Source: Nonlabens xiamenensis
GTDB taxonomy: Bacteria > Bacteroidota > Bacteroidia > Flavobacteriales > Flavobacteriaceae
Reading direction: 5' to 3'
DNA length: 64,000 nt
Assembly: GCF_003865345.1 (NCBI RefSeq)
Contig: NZ_RMVE01000002.1
Location: 620,001 to 684,000, forward strand
A program made the translations under genes and the position numbers. The notes beneath the pieces were generated by a model, which was not told the origin of the DNA, ran no database searches, and was given only the letters and a program-made list of their open reading frames with translations. Below, one piece after another: positions 28,568 through 36,670 of this stretch (position 1 is its first letter; each line of letters begins with the position of its first letter).

Positions 28568-29773
28568 ATGAAAAATTCGCCGTACCTACTATTGCTAATT
28601 GGGTTGATGTTGATGTTGACTTCCTGCCATCAAGAAGCCGAGCGAAAGGCAGACCGTGTATCCTTTGATCTATTTGCCTTTGAGAAAAAACGAATTTTGG
28701 TAAAAGCCGACAGCCTCAAAGATTTCACTCCTGTGACCATCACGGCCAATATAGCAGAACGTAGTGCTGGTGGACCACAAGACTTCTACTCTGAAGGTGA
28801 TTATTGGTGGCCCAATCCAGAGGACCCAAACGGACCTTATATCAGAAGAGACGGTCAAACCAATCCAGATAATTTTACAGCCCACCGACATTCACTGATC
28901 CGATTTGCACAGATTGTAGGCGCATTGACCAGTGCGTATCAGATTACTGGCGACAACTCTTATGTAAATCACCTGGAACCTCATCTGCGGGCATGGTTTG
29001 TCAATCCCGACACCAGGATGAATCCAAATCTCATGTTTGCCCAAGCCATTAAAGGTAAAGTGACAGGAAGAGGAATAGGAATTATAGACACTGTTCATTT
29101 GGTGGAGGTAGCCTTGGCCGTTGAATTATTAGAAAAACAAAAACAACTTCCTGCTGAGGATCTCAAAGTCATAAAAAATTGGTTCAGCGATTATAGCTTG
29201 TGGCTTACCACTCACCCCTTTGGTCTTGAGGAGAAAAACAATGGTAATAATCATAGCGTGACCTGGGCTCTACAAGTGGCTGCCTTTGCAAAAGCCAGTG
29301 GAAACACCAAACTGATAGAAGAAATGAGAGCATTTTACAAAGAGGTGTTGCTTCCTGAACAAATGGCGCTGAACGGCGGATTCCCAAAAGAACTTGACAG
29401 AACTAAACCTTATGGTTACTCTATTTTTAATTTGGATGCTATGACTGCATTGGTCCAATTGCTTTCTACACCACAGTCTAATTTATTTACGTACCAAACT
29501 GATGATGGTAAGGGATTACAAATAGCAATGGAATTTTTGTATCCTTACTTGAAGGATCAGTCGACTTGGCCTTATCAAAAAGATGTCATGTATTGGGACC
29601 ATTGGCCAGTAGCACAACCTTGTCTCCTATTTTCCTCACAAGCTTTCAAAAATGATAAGTACTTACAACTTTGGAAAGAACTTGACCGGAACTTCGACGA
29701 GACAGAAGTCGTACGCAATATGCCAGTAAAACATTATACACTTTGGTTCCCAAATAATCCCACGGAATCATAA
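28568..29773 (+). CDS. Alginate-lyase family (PF05426) lipoprotein, PL38-like
   Basis: The 401-residue product starts at ATG 28568, which opens a lipoprotein signal (LMLMLTSCHQ); an upstream in-frame ATG would add an implausible leader. The alpha-helical fold shows YWWPNPEDPNGPYIRRDGQ, FAHRHSLIRFAQ-type helices and NNGNNHSVTWALQ, with Asn228-His229 as the likely catalytic pair, and Tyr282/Tyr284 in KPYGYSIFN. These fit the alginate_lyase Pfam fold, shared by PL5 and PL38. The PDPNG/RRDG start is more like PL38, whose members act on glucuronan and alginate. The gene closes the utilization locus after the GH2 terminator, so it may have its own promoter or rely on read-through. Confidence 0.8.
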   Translation: MKNSPYLLLLIGLMLMLTSCHQEAERKADRVSFDLFAFEKKRILVKADSLKDFTPVTITANIAERSAGGPQDFYSEGDYWWPNPEDPNGPYIRRDGQTNPDNFTAHRHSLIRFAQIVGALTSAYQITGDNSYVNHLEPHLRAWFVNPDTRMNPNLMFAQAIKGKVTGRGIGIIDTVHLVEVALAVELLEKQKQLPAEDLKVIKNWFSDYSLWLTTHPFGLEEKNNGNNHSVTWALQVAAFAKASGNTKLIEEMRAFYKEVLLPEQMALNGGFPKELDRTKPYGYSIFNLDAMTALVQLLSTPQSNLFTYQTDDGKGLQIAMEFLYPYLKDQSTWPYQKDVMYWDHWPVAQPCLLFSSQAFKNDKYLQLWKELDRNFDETEVVRNMPVKHYTLWFPNNPTES

Positions 29774-29824
29774 ACAACATGGACTAGCTACTGTGCAAAC
29801 AAAAAATAATTCTATTTTAGCTTT

Positions 29825-30601
29825 ATGGAACTCCCGGCTTTTAGAATTATTGATATTGTTGACATTTTACTGGTCGCCGCTGTGATCTATTACCTTTATC
29901 GTTTGCTCAAGGGCACAGCAGCCATCAGTATTTTTATTGGGATTTTTATCATCTTTCTTATCTATCAGCTCACCGTTTTTTTAGAGATGGAAATGTTGAG
30001 TAAAGCCTTGGGGGCTTTCACTGGTGCCGGTGTTGTTGCGCTGATCGTCGTATTTCAACAGGAAATACGGCGGTTCCTTCTGATGCTGGGATCTACAAAA
30101 TTTACCTCCAAGCGACGCTTTTTACGCCAACTACGGATTTTTCAAGAAGAAAAGGATACCAACAATGTCGTTGTAGACGAAATCGTCAAAGCCTGTAAAC
30201 GAATGAGTGCCACCAAAACAGGAGCCCTTATCGGGATCAAGAGAGATGGCTCCTTGGAGTTCGTTAAAAATACGGGTGACGAACAAGACATTGTGGTAAA
30301 CGCTTCCATTATCCAAAGTATTTTTTATAAAAATAGTACGCTACACGATGGTGCGATGATCATCGAGAACAACAAGATTACGGCAACCAGAGTCATCCTA
30401 CCCGTATCAGAAAACAGAAAGATTCCCCAACGATTTGGTTTAAGACACCGTGCAGCGCTAGGCCTGACTGAACGCAGCAGTGCCATTGCCATCATTGTGA
30501 GTGAAGAGACTGGGCAGATATCCTTGGTACATGAAGGTGAGTTTGAATCCTATACAGATACCGATCAACTGGCCGCGAAAATAAAAACCTTACTCGCCTG
30601 A
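29825..30601 (+). CDS. cdaA: Diadenylate cyclase CdaA
   Basis: The 258-residue product has three N-terminal membrane helices (about residues 10-80) and a cytoplasmic DAC domain with the signatures LHDGAMII and RHRAALGLTE. It makes cyclic di-AMP from two ATP. The length and order match CdaA/DacA. The stop overlaps the start of the first DUF3667 gene (TGATG), so c-di-AMP synthesis and that membrane protein are translationally coupled. Confidence 0.95.
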   Translation: MELPAFRIIDIVDILLVAAVIYYLYRLLKGTAAISIFIGIFIIFLIYQLTVFLEMEMLSKALGAFTGAGVVALIVVFQQEIRRFLLMLGSTKFTSKRRFLRQLRIFQEEKDTNNVVVDEIVKACKRMSATKTGALIGIKRDGSLEFVKNTGDEQDIVVNASIIQSIFYKNSTLHDGAMIIENNKITATRVILPVSENRKIPQRFGLRHRAALGLTERSSAIAIIVSEETGQISLVHEGEFESYTDTDQLAAKIKTLLA

Positions 30602-31398
30602 TGGAACGTGAATGTAGAAATTGTAACAGGACGCTTTATGCAGGCCATCAATACTGTGCTGGCTGCGGAGCCCCTTGGGTAGCGCGCAGAATCACTCCCA
30701 TGAGTGTCACGGCAGAGTTTTCAGAACGCTACTTGGGAACCGATAATGTTTTCCTCAAAACATTGGTTGATTTATTTATAAGACCGCATAAAGTCATCAA
30801 TGGATATATCAATGGACAGCGAAAAACCTACGTTAACCCAGCAAGTTTCTATTTTATAAGCCTGACGCTGATCGGATTACAGGTGTTTCTACTGAAAAGA
30901 TTTTTCCCCGAGTTATTGGGCTTGAATGGATTATCTGATCAAAAGAATATTTTCCAGCTCATGAACTTCTTTTATGACTATATGGGTTTACTCACCTCCA
31001 TCTTTATTCCAGCATACGCCCTTACTGGATGGATTGTGTTTCTGGATATCAAAAAATTCAACTTTGCTGAACACATCGTTTTCTATATCTATGTGTTAGG
31101 ATGGTTCAACATTGTGATCGCTATTTCCACGCCATTGATCATGTTATTTAACATTCCGTACTCTTTCATGTCCTTCTTGATATCTTTATTTTCAGTGGTT
31201 ATGATTGCATGGAGTTATAAGGCCTGTTTTCAATTAAACTTCGGTCAAACCTTGTTAAAAACTTTATTTGCGATCCTATTATACGGCGTTGTTCAATTGA
31301 TATTTATCCTCATAATTATTTCGATCGTCATGGCCGGTTTATATTTTTTCTCGCCAGAGACATTAACTGATTTTAAAATTTTTACCAGTGGAACGTGA
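30601..31398 (+). CDS. DUF3667 family membrane protein, paralog 1
   Basis: The 265-residue product begins with a zinc-ribbon-like CRNCNRTLYAGHQYCAGCG, then the DUF3667 core (TLVDLFIRPHKVINGYINGQRKTYVNPASFYFISLTLIG), and about five membrane helices. The function is unknown. It overlaps cdaA by one base and the next paralog by 11 bp, so all three are probably co-expressed. A membrane role linked to c-di-AMP is only suggested by this coupling. Confidence 0.85.
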   Translation: MERECRNCNRTLYAGHQYCAGCGAPWVARRITPMSVTAEFSERYLGTDNVFLKTLVDLFIRPHKVINGYINGQRKTYVNPASFYFISLTLIGLQVFLLKRFFPELLGLNGLSDQKNIFQLMNFFYDYMGLLTSIFIPAYALTGWIVFLDIKKFNFAEHIVFYIYVLGWFNIVIAISTPLIMLFNIPYSFMSFLISLFSVVMIAWSYKACFQLNFGQTLLKTLFAILLYGVVQLIFILIIISIVMAGLYFFSPETLTDFKIFTSGT

Positions 31399-32194
31399 AT
31401 GTAAGAATTGTAAGGAGATGATATATGCTGGAAAAGGCTATTGTGCCAATTGTGGATCCAAATGGATAGAAAACAGGATTACAATGAAACAGGTAGCCCG
31501 GGATTTTTCAGATATTTATTTGGGATTGGACACTAAGTTTGGACGCACCTTTATCGACTTATTTAGGCGACCCGAGGCGGTGATCAATGGCTATATCTAC
31601 GGCCGCAGGGTCAATTATATGGATGCCATTAGATACTTGCTTTTAGCGGTATTTATGACCGGTATTTATAGCTATTTTCTGAAAAGTGCTCACATTTATG
31701 AAGACATGATGGCGCAGCAACAGGCCCTGTATGAAGATTTAAATTATAGCCAAGAACAGATTAGATTCACCCAAGAGTTCAATGATAGGTACGTCAAGTT
31801 TCTTTACGATTTTCAAGGATTTTTTCTGATGCTTACCATTCCTGTACTTGCTTTAGTGGCCCGATTTAGCTTTTGGGGAAAACGCTACTATAATTTTACC
31901 GAGCAATTGGTCTTTTTTATGTATACCTACAGCCATGCGGTACTAACCACTACGCCCTTTTCCTTACTCCTTTTATTGATCTACCCTGAGTATACCATTT
32001 ATGTAGGTACGATCACGTTACCCTTGATGTATCTCTATAATGCTTACTGCTACAAACAGTGTTTTAGATTGTCTAACACAGAACTACTCAACAAAACATT
32101 ACTCAGTTTGGTTATAGGCTTTGCGGTGATAATCGCCCTTACTGTCATAGGCATGTTAACTGGAGTATTATTGGCTTTATTATTTAAGACCTAG
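31388..32194 (+). CDS. DUF3667 family membrane protein, paralog 2 (GTG start)
   Basis: The 268-residue product starts with GTG at 31388, 11 bp inside the previous gene. It repeats the same opening (MERECKNCKEMIYAGKGYCANCG) and core (TFIDLFRRPEAVINGYIYGRRVNYMDAIRYLLLAVF). The later part, with several membrane helices, has diverged. A longer loop (about residues 100-140) separates its first helices. It arose by tandem duplication; function unknown. Confidence 0.85.
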   Translation: MERECKNCKEMIYAGKGYCANCGSKWIENRITMKQVARDFSDIYLGLDTKFGRTFIDLFRRPEAVINGYIYGRRVNYMDAIRYLLLAVFMTGIYSYFLKSAHIYEDMMAQQQALYEDLNYSQEQIRFTQEFNDRYVKFLYDFQGFFLMLTIPVLALVARFSFWGKRYYNFTEQLVFFMYTYSHAVLTTTPFSLLLLLIYPEYTIYVGTITLPLMYLYNAYCYKQCFRLSNTELLNKTLLSLVIGFAVIIALTVIGMLTGVLLALLFKT

Positions 32195-32204
32195 GGAGCA
32201 AACT

Positions 32205-33977
32205 TTAGGCGACCTCTTGTTGCAGGAACTGTACTTCGTATAGGTTTTTATAGTAGCCATCTGGACGTGACAACAATTCGGTATGCGTCCCCATTTCAAC
32301 AATTACTCCCGCATCCATGACAATGATTTTATCGGCTTTTTTAATCGTAGCCAAACGGTGTGCGATAACTATTGATGTCCGACCCTGTGTAATCACATCT
32401 GTAGCCTCCTGAATCAATTGCTCGCTGTAGGCATCTACAGAGCTGGTAGCCTCATCCAGAACCAATATGCTAGGATTGGATACATAGGCTCTCAAGAAAG
32501 CGATGAGTTGTCGCTGACCTGAACTGAGCATCACTCCGCGTTCCTTAACGTTATACTGATAACCACCAGGTAAGGAAGAAATAAAATCGTGCACTCCAAT
32601 AGCTTTGGCAGCTTCGACCACTTGATCCTCGGTAATATCAGGATCTTGCAGGGTGATATTGTTAAAAATGGTATCCGCAAAAAGAAATACATCCTGCAGG
32701 ACAACCGCTATTTGTGTCCTCAGTGATTTTAATTGGTACGCTTTCGCGGAAGCGTTATCGATCAAAATTTCTCCGCCATCAATTTCATAGAATCTAGAGA
32801 GCAGATTGATGATGGTAGATTTTCCAGCACCAGTGGCTCCTACAATGGCGACAGTTTCACCAGGCTGAACCTTAAAGCTGAGATCTTTCAGCACTAATTC
32901 GCCGGTTACATAACCAAAGTTCACGTTTTTAAATTCGATCGACCCTTCCAGATCTCCTGCAATCAAGGAGCCATCATCTTCAATTTTGGATTCCGTATCC
33001 AGGATGCCGAAAACTCTATTAGCAGCTACCATCCCCATTTGCAGTGTATTGAACTTATCGGCAATTTGACGCAGCGGGCGGAAAAGCTTTTGGGACAAAT
33101 CGATAAACATGACGATAGTACCGATCTCAACCATAATGACAGAATCTCCTAAGTTCATGATTACGCCTATATAAACTATCAGTCCGATCGTAATACTGGA
33201 GGCCATTTCGGCAATAGGAAAAAAGATAGAGTTATACCAAACGGTCCGTATCCAGGCATTCCTATGTTTATTATTGATATTTTTAAACTCTTCATATTCA
33301 ATTTTTTCCCGATTGAAAATTTGAACAATCTTCATCCCGGTAACCCTTTCCTGCACAAAACTATTGAGGTTACTCACTTGGTTACGAACTTCTTCAAAAG
33401 CTACCTTCATGGCTTTTTGAAACACGCGGGTCGCATAAAGGATAAAAGGCATAACGATCAGGGCTATTAAAGTCAATCGCCAATTGGATAATGCCATAAA
33501 GCCCAACACGACAACCATTTTGAGCAAATCAGAAATAATAACAAACAATCCTTGGGAGAAGATACTGGCGATGGTCTCAATATCACTGACAGCGCGGGTT
33601 ACCAATTTACCGACGGCACTTTTATCAAAATATTGCATTTTGAAGCCCATCATATGATCAAATAGCTTAAGTCTCAAATCCCTGATGACTTGTTGTCCCA
33701 ACCAGTTGGCATAAAATATAAAACTGAGCTGTAGCAAGACATCTGCCATCAAGACAGCGATCATCAGGCCAATAACAGTGGTAAATCCATCGTATTGTTT
33801 GGGAATGATATGCTGATCAATGGCAACCTTAATCAAATAGGGCATACCAATGGCCACTGCCGCAATGAGTACAGCACTTAATGCAACGAAATAATAAGTC
33901 CAACGATAGGGACGTGTGAACGAAAGAAGGCGCTTGAACAGTCCTAAATTAAATGCGTTTCCCGTACTATTTGCCAT
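32205..33977 (-). CDS. ABC exporter, membrane and ATPase domains fused (MsbA/multidrug type)
   Basis: The 590-residue half-transporter has six N-terminal membrane helices (to about residue 320) and an ATPase domain. The latter has Walker A GATGAGKS near residue 380, Q-loop VLQDVFLF, signature MLSSGQRQ near 485, Walker B ILVLDEATSS near 505 and the H-loop IAHRLAT. It would work as a homodimer exporting lipids or hydrophobic compounds. It starts 11 bp inside the upstream PH-like gene. The protein segment NASAKAYQL is encoded over a one-mismatch copy of the palindrome. Confidence 0.93.
   Translation of the reverse strand: MANSTGNAFNLGLFKRLLSFTRPYRWTYYFVALSAVLIAAVAIGMPYLIKVAIDQHIIPKQYDGFTTVIGLMIAVLMADVLLQLSFIFYANWLGQQVIRDLRLKLFDHMMGFKMQYFDKSAVGKLVTRAVSDIETIASIFSQGLFVIISDLLKMVVVLGFMALSNWRLTLIALIVMPFILYATRVFQKAMKVAFEEVRNQVSNLNSFVQERVTGMKIVQIFNREKIEYEEFKNINNKHRNAWIRTVWYNSIFFPIAEMASSITIGLIVYIGVIMNLGDSVIMVEIGTIVMFIDLSQKLFRPLRQIADKFNTLQMGMVAANRVFGILDTESKIEDDGSLIAGDLEGSIEFKNVNFGYVTGELVLKDLSFKVQPGETVAIVGATGAGKSTIINLLSRFYEIDGGEILIDNASAKAYQLKSLRTQIAVVLQDVFLFADTIFNNITLQDPDITEDQVVEAAKAIGVHDFISSLPGGYQYNVKERGVMLSSGQRQLIAFLRAYVSNPSILVLDEATSSVDAYSEQLIQEATDVITQGRTSIVIAHRLATIKKADKIIVMDAGVIVEMGTHTELLSRPDGYYKNLYEVQFLQQEVA
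32739..32754. repeat. Palindrome copy with one mismatch (CGCTTTCGCGGAAGCG)
   Basis: It matches the 16-mer at 15 of 16 positions, inside the ABC exporter gene. On the coding strand the change turns the usual AFAKA into ASAKA. Confidence 0.75.
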
Positions 33978-34434
33978 ATTTTTTGTCTAAAATGGATTGG
34001 ATAACTGTATGCAGTGCTTCTTCTCGTTGAGTACCAATCAAATATTGCTTAGAGCCTACTTTTATATACAAACCTTTGGAGCCTCTGATATTATAAACGG
34101 TGCCATAGTCGGTCCATAGTCTGATTCCCCAACCACCTACAAAACCATAATCCAGTGTCTCGGCATGTGTAATATGATCCCAAGAAAAACTACGGTAAAC
34201 CAAAGGAAAAAAACGCACTTGGATCCGGGTATCAGAAATCACTGTTGTCATCTTTATACTTAGGAAAACAACAAGAACACCAACGGCTACCAGACTGGTT
34301 ACAATATTTACTGTCGACCACGTCAAATCACTGAACAACAACCCAAATGGAATAACACAAAGTCCCATGACAATTGCCCATAACCACCATTGGGTAAATC
34401 GTTGTTGCTCTAAAAAAAGAACTTCTTCCTTCAT
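33967..34434 (-). CDS. Small membrane protein with PH-like C-terminal domain
   Basis: The 155-residue product has two membrane helices (about residues 15-60) and then a beta-rich segment (TVISDTRIQVRFFPLVYRSFSWDHITHAETLDY) reminiscent of bacterial PH-like domains. The function is unknown. The start overlaps the truA stop by 4 bp (ATGA) and its stop lies inside the ABC exporter gene, so it links the two. A regulatory or partner role for the exporter is possible. Confidence 0.65.
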   Translation of the reverse strand: MKEEVLFLEQQRFTQWWLWAIVMGLCVIPFGLLFSDLTWSTVNIVTSLVAVGVLVVFLSIKMTTVISDTRIQVRFFPLVYRSFSWDHITHAETLDYGFVGGWGIRLWTDYGTVYNIRGSKGLYIKVGSKQYLIGTQREEALHTVIQSILDKKYGK

Positions 34435-35186
34435 AGATAAATATCTTTAGGGTACTCTACCTGAGTCAAATATAACCCTTGGGCTGGAGCGCTGGCACCG
34501 GCCTCACTTCTGTTCTTTGAAGCGATGATGCGTTCAAGATCTGCTAAATCTAATTTACCATATCCAATTTCTAACAAAGTACCCACCACTGCTCTCACCA
34601 TATTTCTTAGAAACCTATTGGCAGTGATATGGAAAACCACATGATGTCCTTCAAGCACAAACCTGGCTTCACTGATATCACAAAGGTAGGTTTTCACATC
34701 TGTATTGGATCTAGAAAAGCATTGAAAGTCCTTATGCTTTAATAAAAGCTGGGCCGCCTTGTCCATCAATTCAAAATTAGGCTCTCGATACAGTATGTAG
34801 CTGGTGTGGTTGTGAAAAGGATCTGGTCGCAAATGAAAATGATATTCGTAGGAACGACTCAATGCATGGAAACGTGCGTGAGCCTTAGGCGCCACGGGAA
34901 GAATCTGGTAAACAGCGATATCCTTAGGAAGCCAACGATTGATGCGGTAAGCAGTCTGTTCCAGATCCAAAGATTGATCAGTGATAAAATGGGCTACCAT
35001 CATCCTGGCATGCACACCAGCATCTGTACGTCCAGCACCTACCAGAATAATGCTCTCTCTTAGGATTTTGCAAAAACCTTCTTCCAAAACTTCCTGCACT
35101 GTAATACAATGTGGTTGTCGCTGCCACCCATGGTATGCAGCGCCATTATAGGCAAATTCAACAAAATATCTTGGGGCTTCCAGCAT
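34431..35186 (-). CDS. truA: tRNA pseudouridine synthase A
   Basis: The 251-residue product has the TruA catalytic motif GRTDAGVHA with Asp55, and FVEFAYNGAAYHGWQRQP, FHALSRSYEYHF and ANRFLRNMVRAVVGTLLEIG. It makes pseudouridine at positions 38-40 of tRNA anticodon arms. It is the first gene of an overlapping set with the PH-like protein and the ABC exporter. Confidence 0.97.
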   Translation of the reverse strand: MLEAPRYFVEFAYNGAAYHGWQRQPHCITVQEVLEEGFCKILRESIILVGAGRTDAGVHARMMVAHFITDQSLDLEQTAYRINRWLPKDIAVYQILPVAPKAHARFHALSRSYEYHFHLRPDPFHNHTSYILYREPNFELMDKAAQLLLKHKDFQCFSRSNTDVKTYLCDISEARFVLEGHHVVFHITANRFLRNMVRAVVGTLLEIGYGKLDLADLERIIASKNRSEAGASAPAQGLYLTQVEYPKDIYL

Positions 35187-35480
35187 GCTGCAAAGGTAAG
35201 CAGGAAATAGTAGCTGAATACATTGATCATCTAATTCACAACCGATGACATCTTACAGACTTATATACTTTTTGCTCCTCTTCTCCTGAAGAAGGACCTC
35301 CAAACTTGAGCTGTAGTATAGCTGATTGATTGAAAGATTAAGATTACGGATGAACAATTGAAGCGATATCAATCCATTGAGCCTTAAAAGTTGTGTATCT
35401 TATGAGATCTCTGGTAGAAAACCACCACGAATTTTTGGCCGATTCTATGTTATCCCTGGTTTTTAAATCATCTTTGTCTC
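35187..35480. other. Intergenic region between truA and the phosphoesterase gene
   Basis: This 294-bp region between divergent genes contains a TACCTTTG box next to truA. I see no RNA gene, repeat or terminator in the rest. Confidence 0.5.
35191..35198 (-). promoter_or_regulatory. -7 element TACCTTTG immediately upstream of truA
   Basis: On the minus strand TACCTTTG matches TAnnTTTG exactly and ends only 4 bp before the truA ATG. If used, the transcript would be leaderless or nearly so. No good -33 TTG is seen. Confidence 0.4.
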
Positions 35481-35969
35481 ATGAAGATTTTGCTATTATC
35501 AGATACCCACAGTCATATCGATGATTTCATTCTTAAATACGTACACCAAGCAGATGAGGTCTGGCACGCTGGCGATATCGGAGATTTGTCCGTGACAGAT
35601 CAAATTATGGCTATCAAACCACTGAAGGCTGTCTATGGAAATATCGATGATGAATCGGCCAGAGGACAGTTTCCAGAACATTTAAAATTTGATTGTGAGG
35701 GCATAAAGGTTTGGATGACCCATATCGGTGGTTATCCAGGAAGATACAATCAACGCGTGCGGCCCGAGATCTATGACAATCCGCCTGACCTTTTTATATG
35801 TGGTCACTCGCATATATTAAAGGTCATGATGGATAAAAAGATTCAATGCCTGCACATGAATCCCGGAGCCATTGGATGTCATGGCTTTCATAAAAAACGT
35901 ACTATGCTCAGGTTTGAGATCCACAATGCCAAGATCAGAAACCTAGAAGTGATAGAAAAAGATCGATAG
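35481..35969 (+). CDS. YfcE-type metallophosphoesterase
   Basis: The 162-residue product has the calcineurin-like metal-binding series: Asp8 and His10 (LLLSDTHSH), Asp32 (WHAGDIGD), Asn in YGNID, His in MTHIGGYPG, and CGHSH. It matches the small YfcE/MJ0936 phosphodiesterase family; the natural substrate is unknown. It is a single gene bounded by a strong bidirectional terminator. Confidence 0.9.
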   Translation: MKILLLSDTHSHIDDFILKYVHQADEVWHAGDIGDLSVTDQIMAIKPLKAVYGNIDDESARGQFPEHLKFDCEGIKVWMTHIGGYPGRYNQRVRPEIYDNPPDLFICGHSHILKVMMDKKIQCLHMNPGAIGCHGFHKKRTMLRFEIHNAKIRNLEVIEKDR

Positions 35970-36014
35970 AAGGGATGGAAGCGCATGGGCAAAAAAGACT
36001 TCAGTTAAAAAAAC

Positions 36015-36047
36015 AAAAACCCGTAAGGTGGCGCCTTACGGGTTTTT
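36015..36047. terminator. Bidirectional rho-independent terminator
   Basis: A perfect 14-bp stem (36015-36028 with 36034-36047, core CCCGTAAGG) with a 5-base loop has A and T runs on both sides. It separates the converging phosphoesterase and DUF4293 genes. Confidence 0.92.
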
Positions 36048-36071
36048 CACTAATATAACTAAGACTTCTGT

Positions 36072-36482
36072 TTAACGCAGACGATCCACAGATTTTACAA
36101 GTTGTTCATCCTTTCTTATTGCCTTGTTAGCCAAGACGATTAAAACGATAGATAGGATAGGAATGAACATCCCAATGCCTTTCTCTGAGACCGCCGTCTC
36201 TCCAGACATGGTTAGCGAACTGTATACGTAAACTCCTAGTATAAAAAGATTCAATAAAATATTTAAACGGTTGACTACGGTTTGCAATTGTCTGTTTTTA
36301 TACAGAAAAATGGCAATCGAACTCATCACCGCACTGAGAACGAAAATACCAAAATATAAACTTTCATCCATCCCCACAAATTCATTTCCCTCTCCGTCTA
36401 TAAAATCCTCCACAACCCAAATTAGACCACCAGAAATGGCAGCAGCGATCAATAAATAAATGGTCTGTATACGTTGGATCAT
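36072..36482 (-). CDS. DUF4293 family four-helix membrane protein
   Basis: The 136-residue product has four membrane helices and the DUF4293 opening MIQRIQTIYLLIAAAISG. The function is unknown. In Bacteroidota the gene is commonly found divergent from rho, exactly as here, which supports the call. Confidence 0.9.
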   Translation of the reverse strand: MIQRIQTIYLLIAAAISGGLIWVVEDFIDGEGNEFVGMDESLYFGIFVLSAVMSSIAIFLYKNRQLQTVVNRLNILLNLFILGVYVYSSLTMSGETAVSEKGIGMFIPILSIVLIVLANKAIRKDEQLVKSVDRLR

Positions 36483-36670
36483 ACGGCTCTTCTCTAAAAG
36501 CAGGGCAAAAATAACATATAGAACGTTAAAAGAACAATGGATATGATTTTTTTAGCGTATCATTGCATCATCAATGTGATAACCATCTCTTACTTAGGTT
36601 ATCCCATGGATCTTTTTTTTCTGATAAAACTGATCCATTCAATCCCCAAACTTTTTTTTTAAAAAATTAC

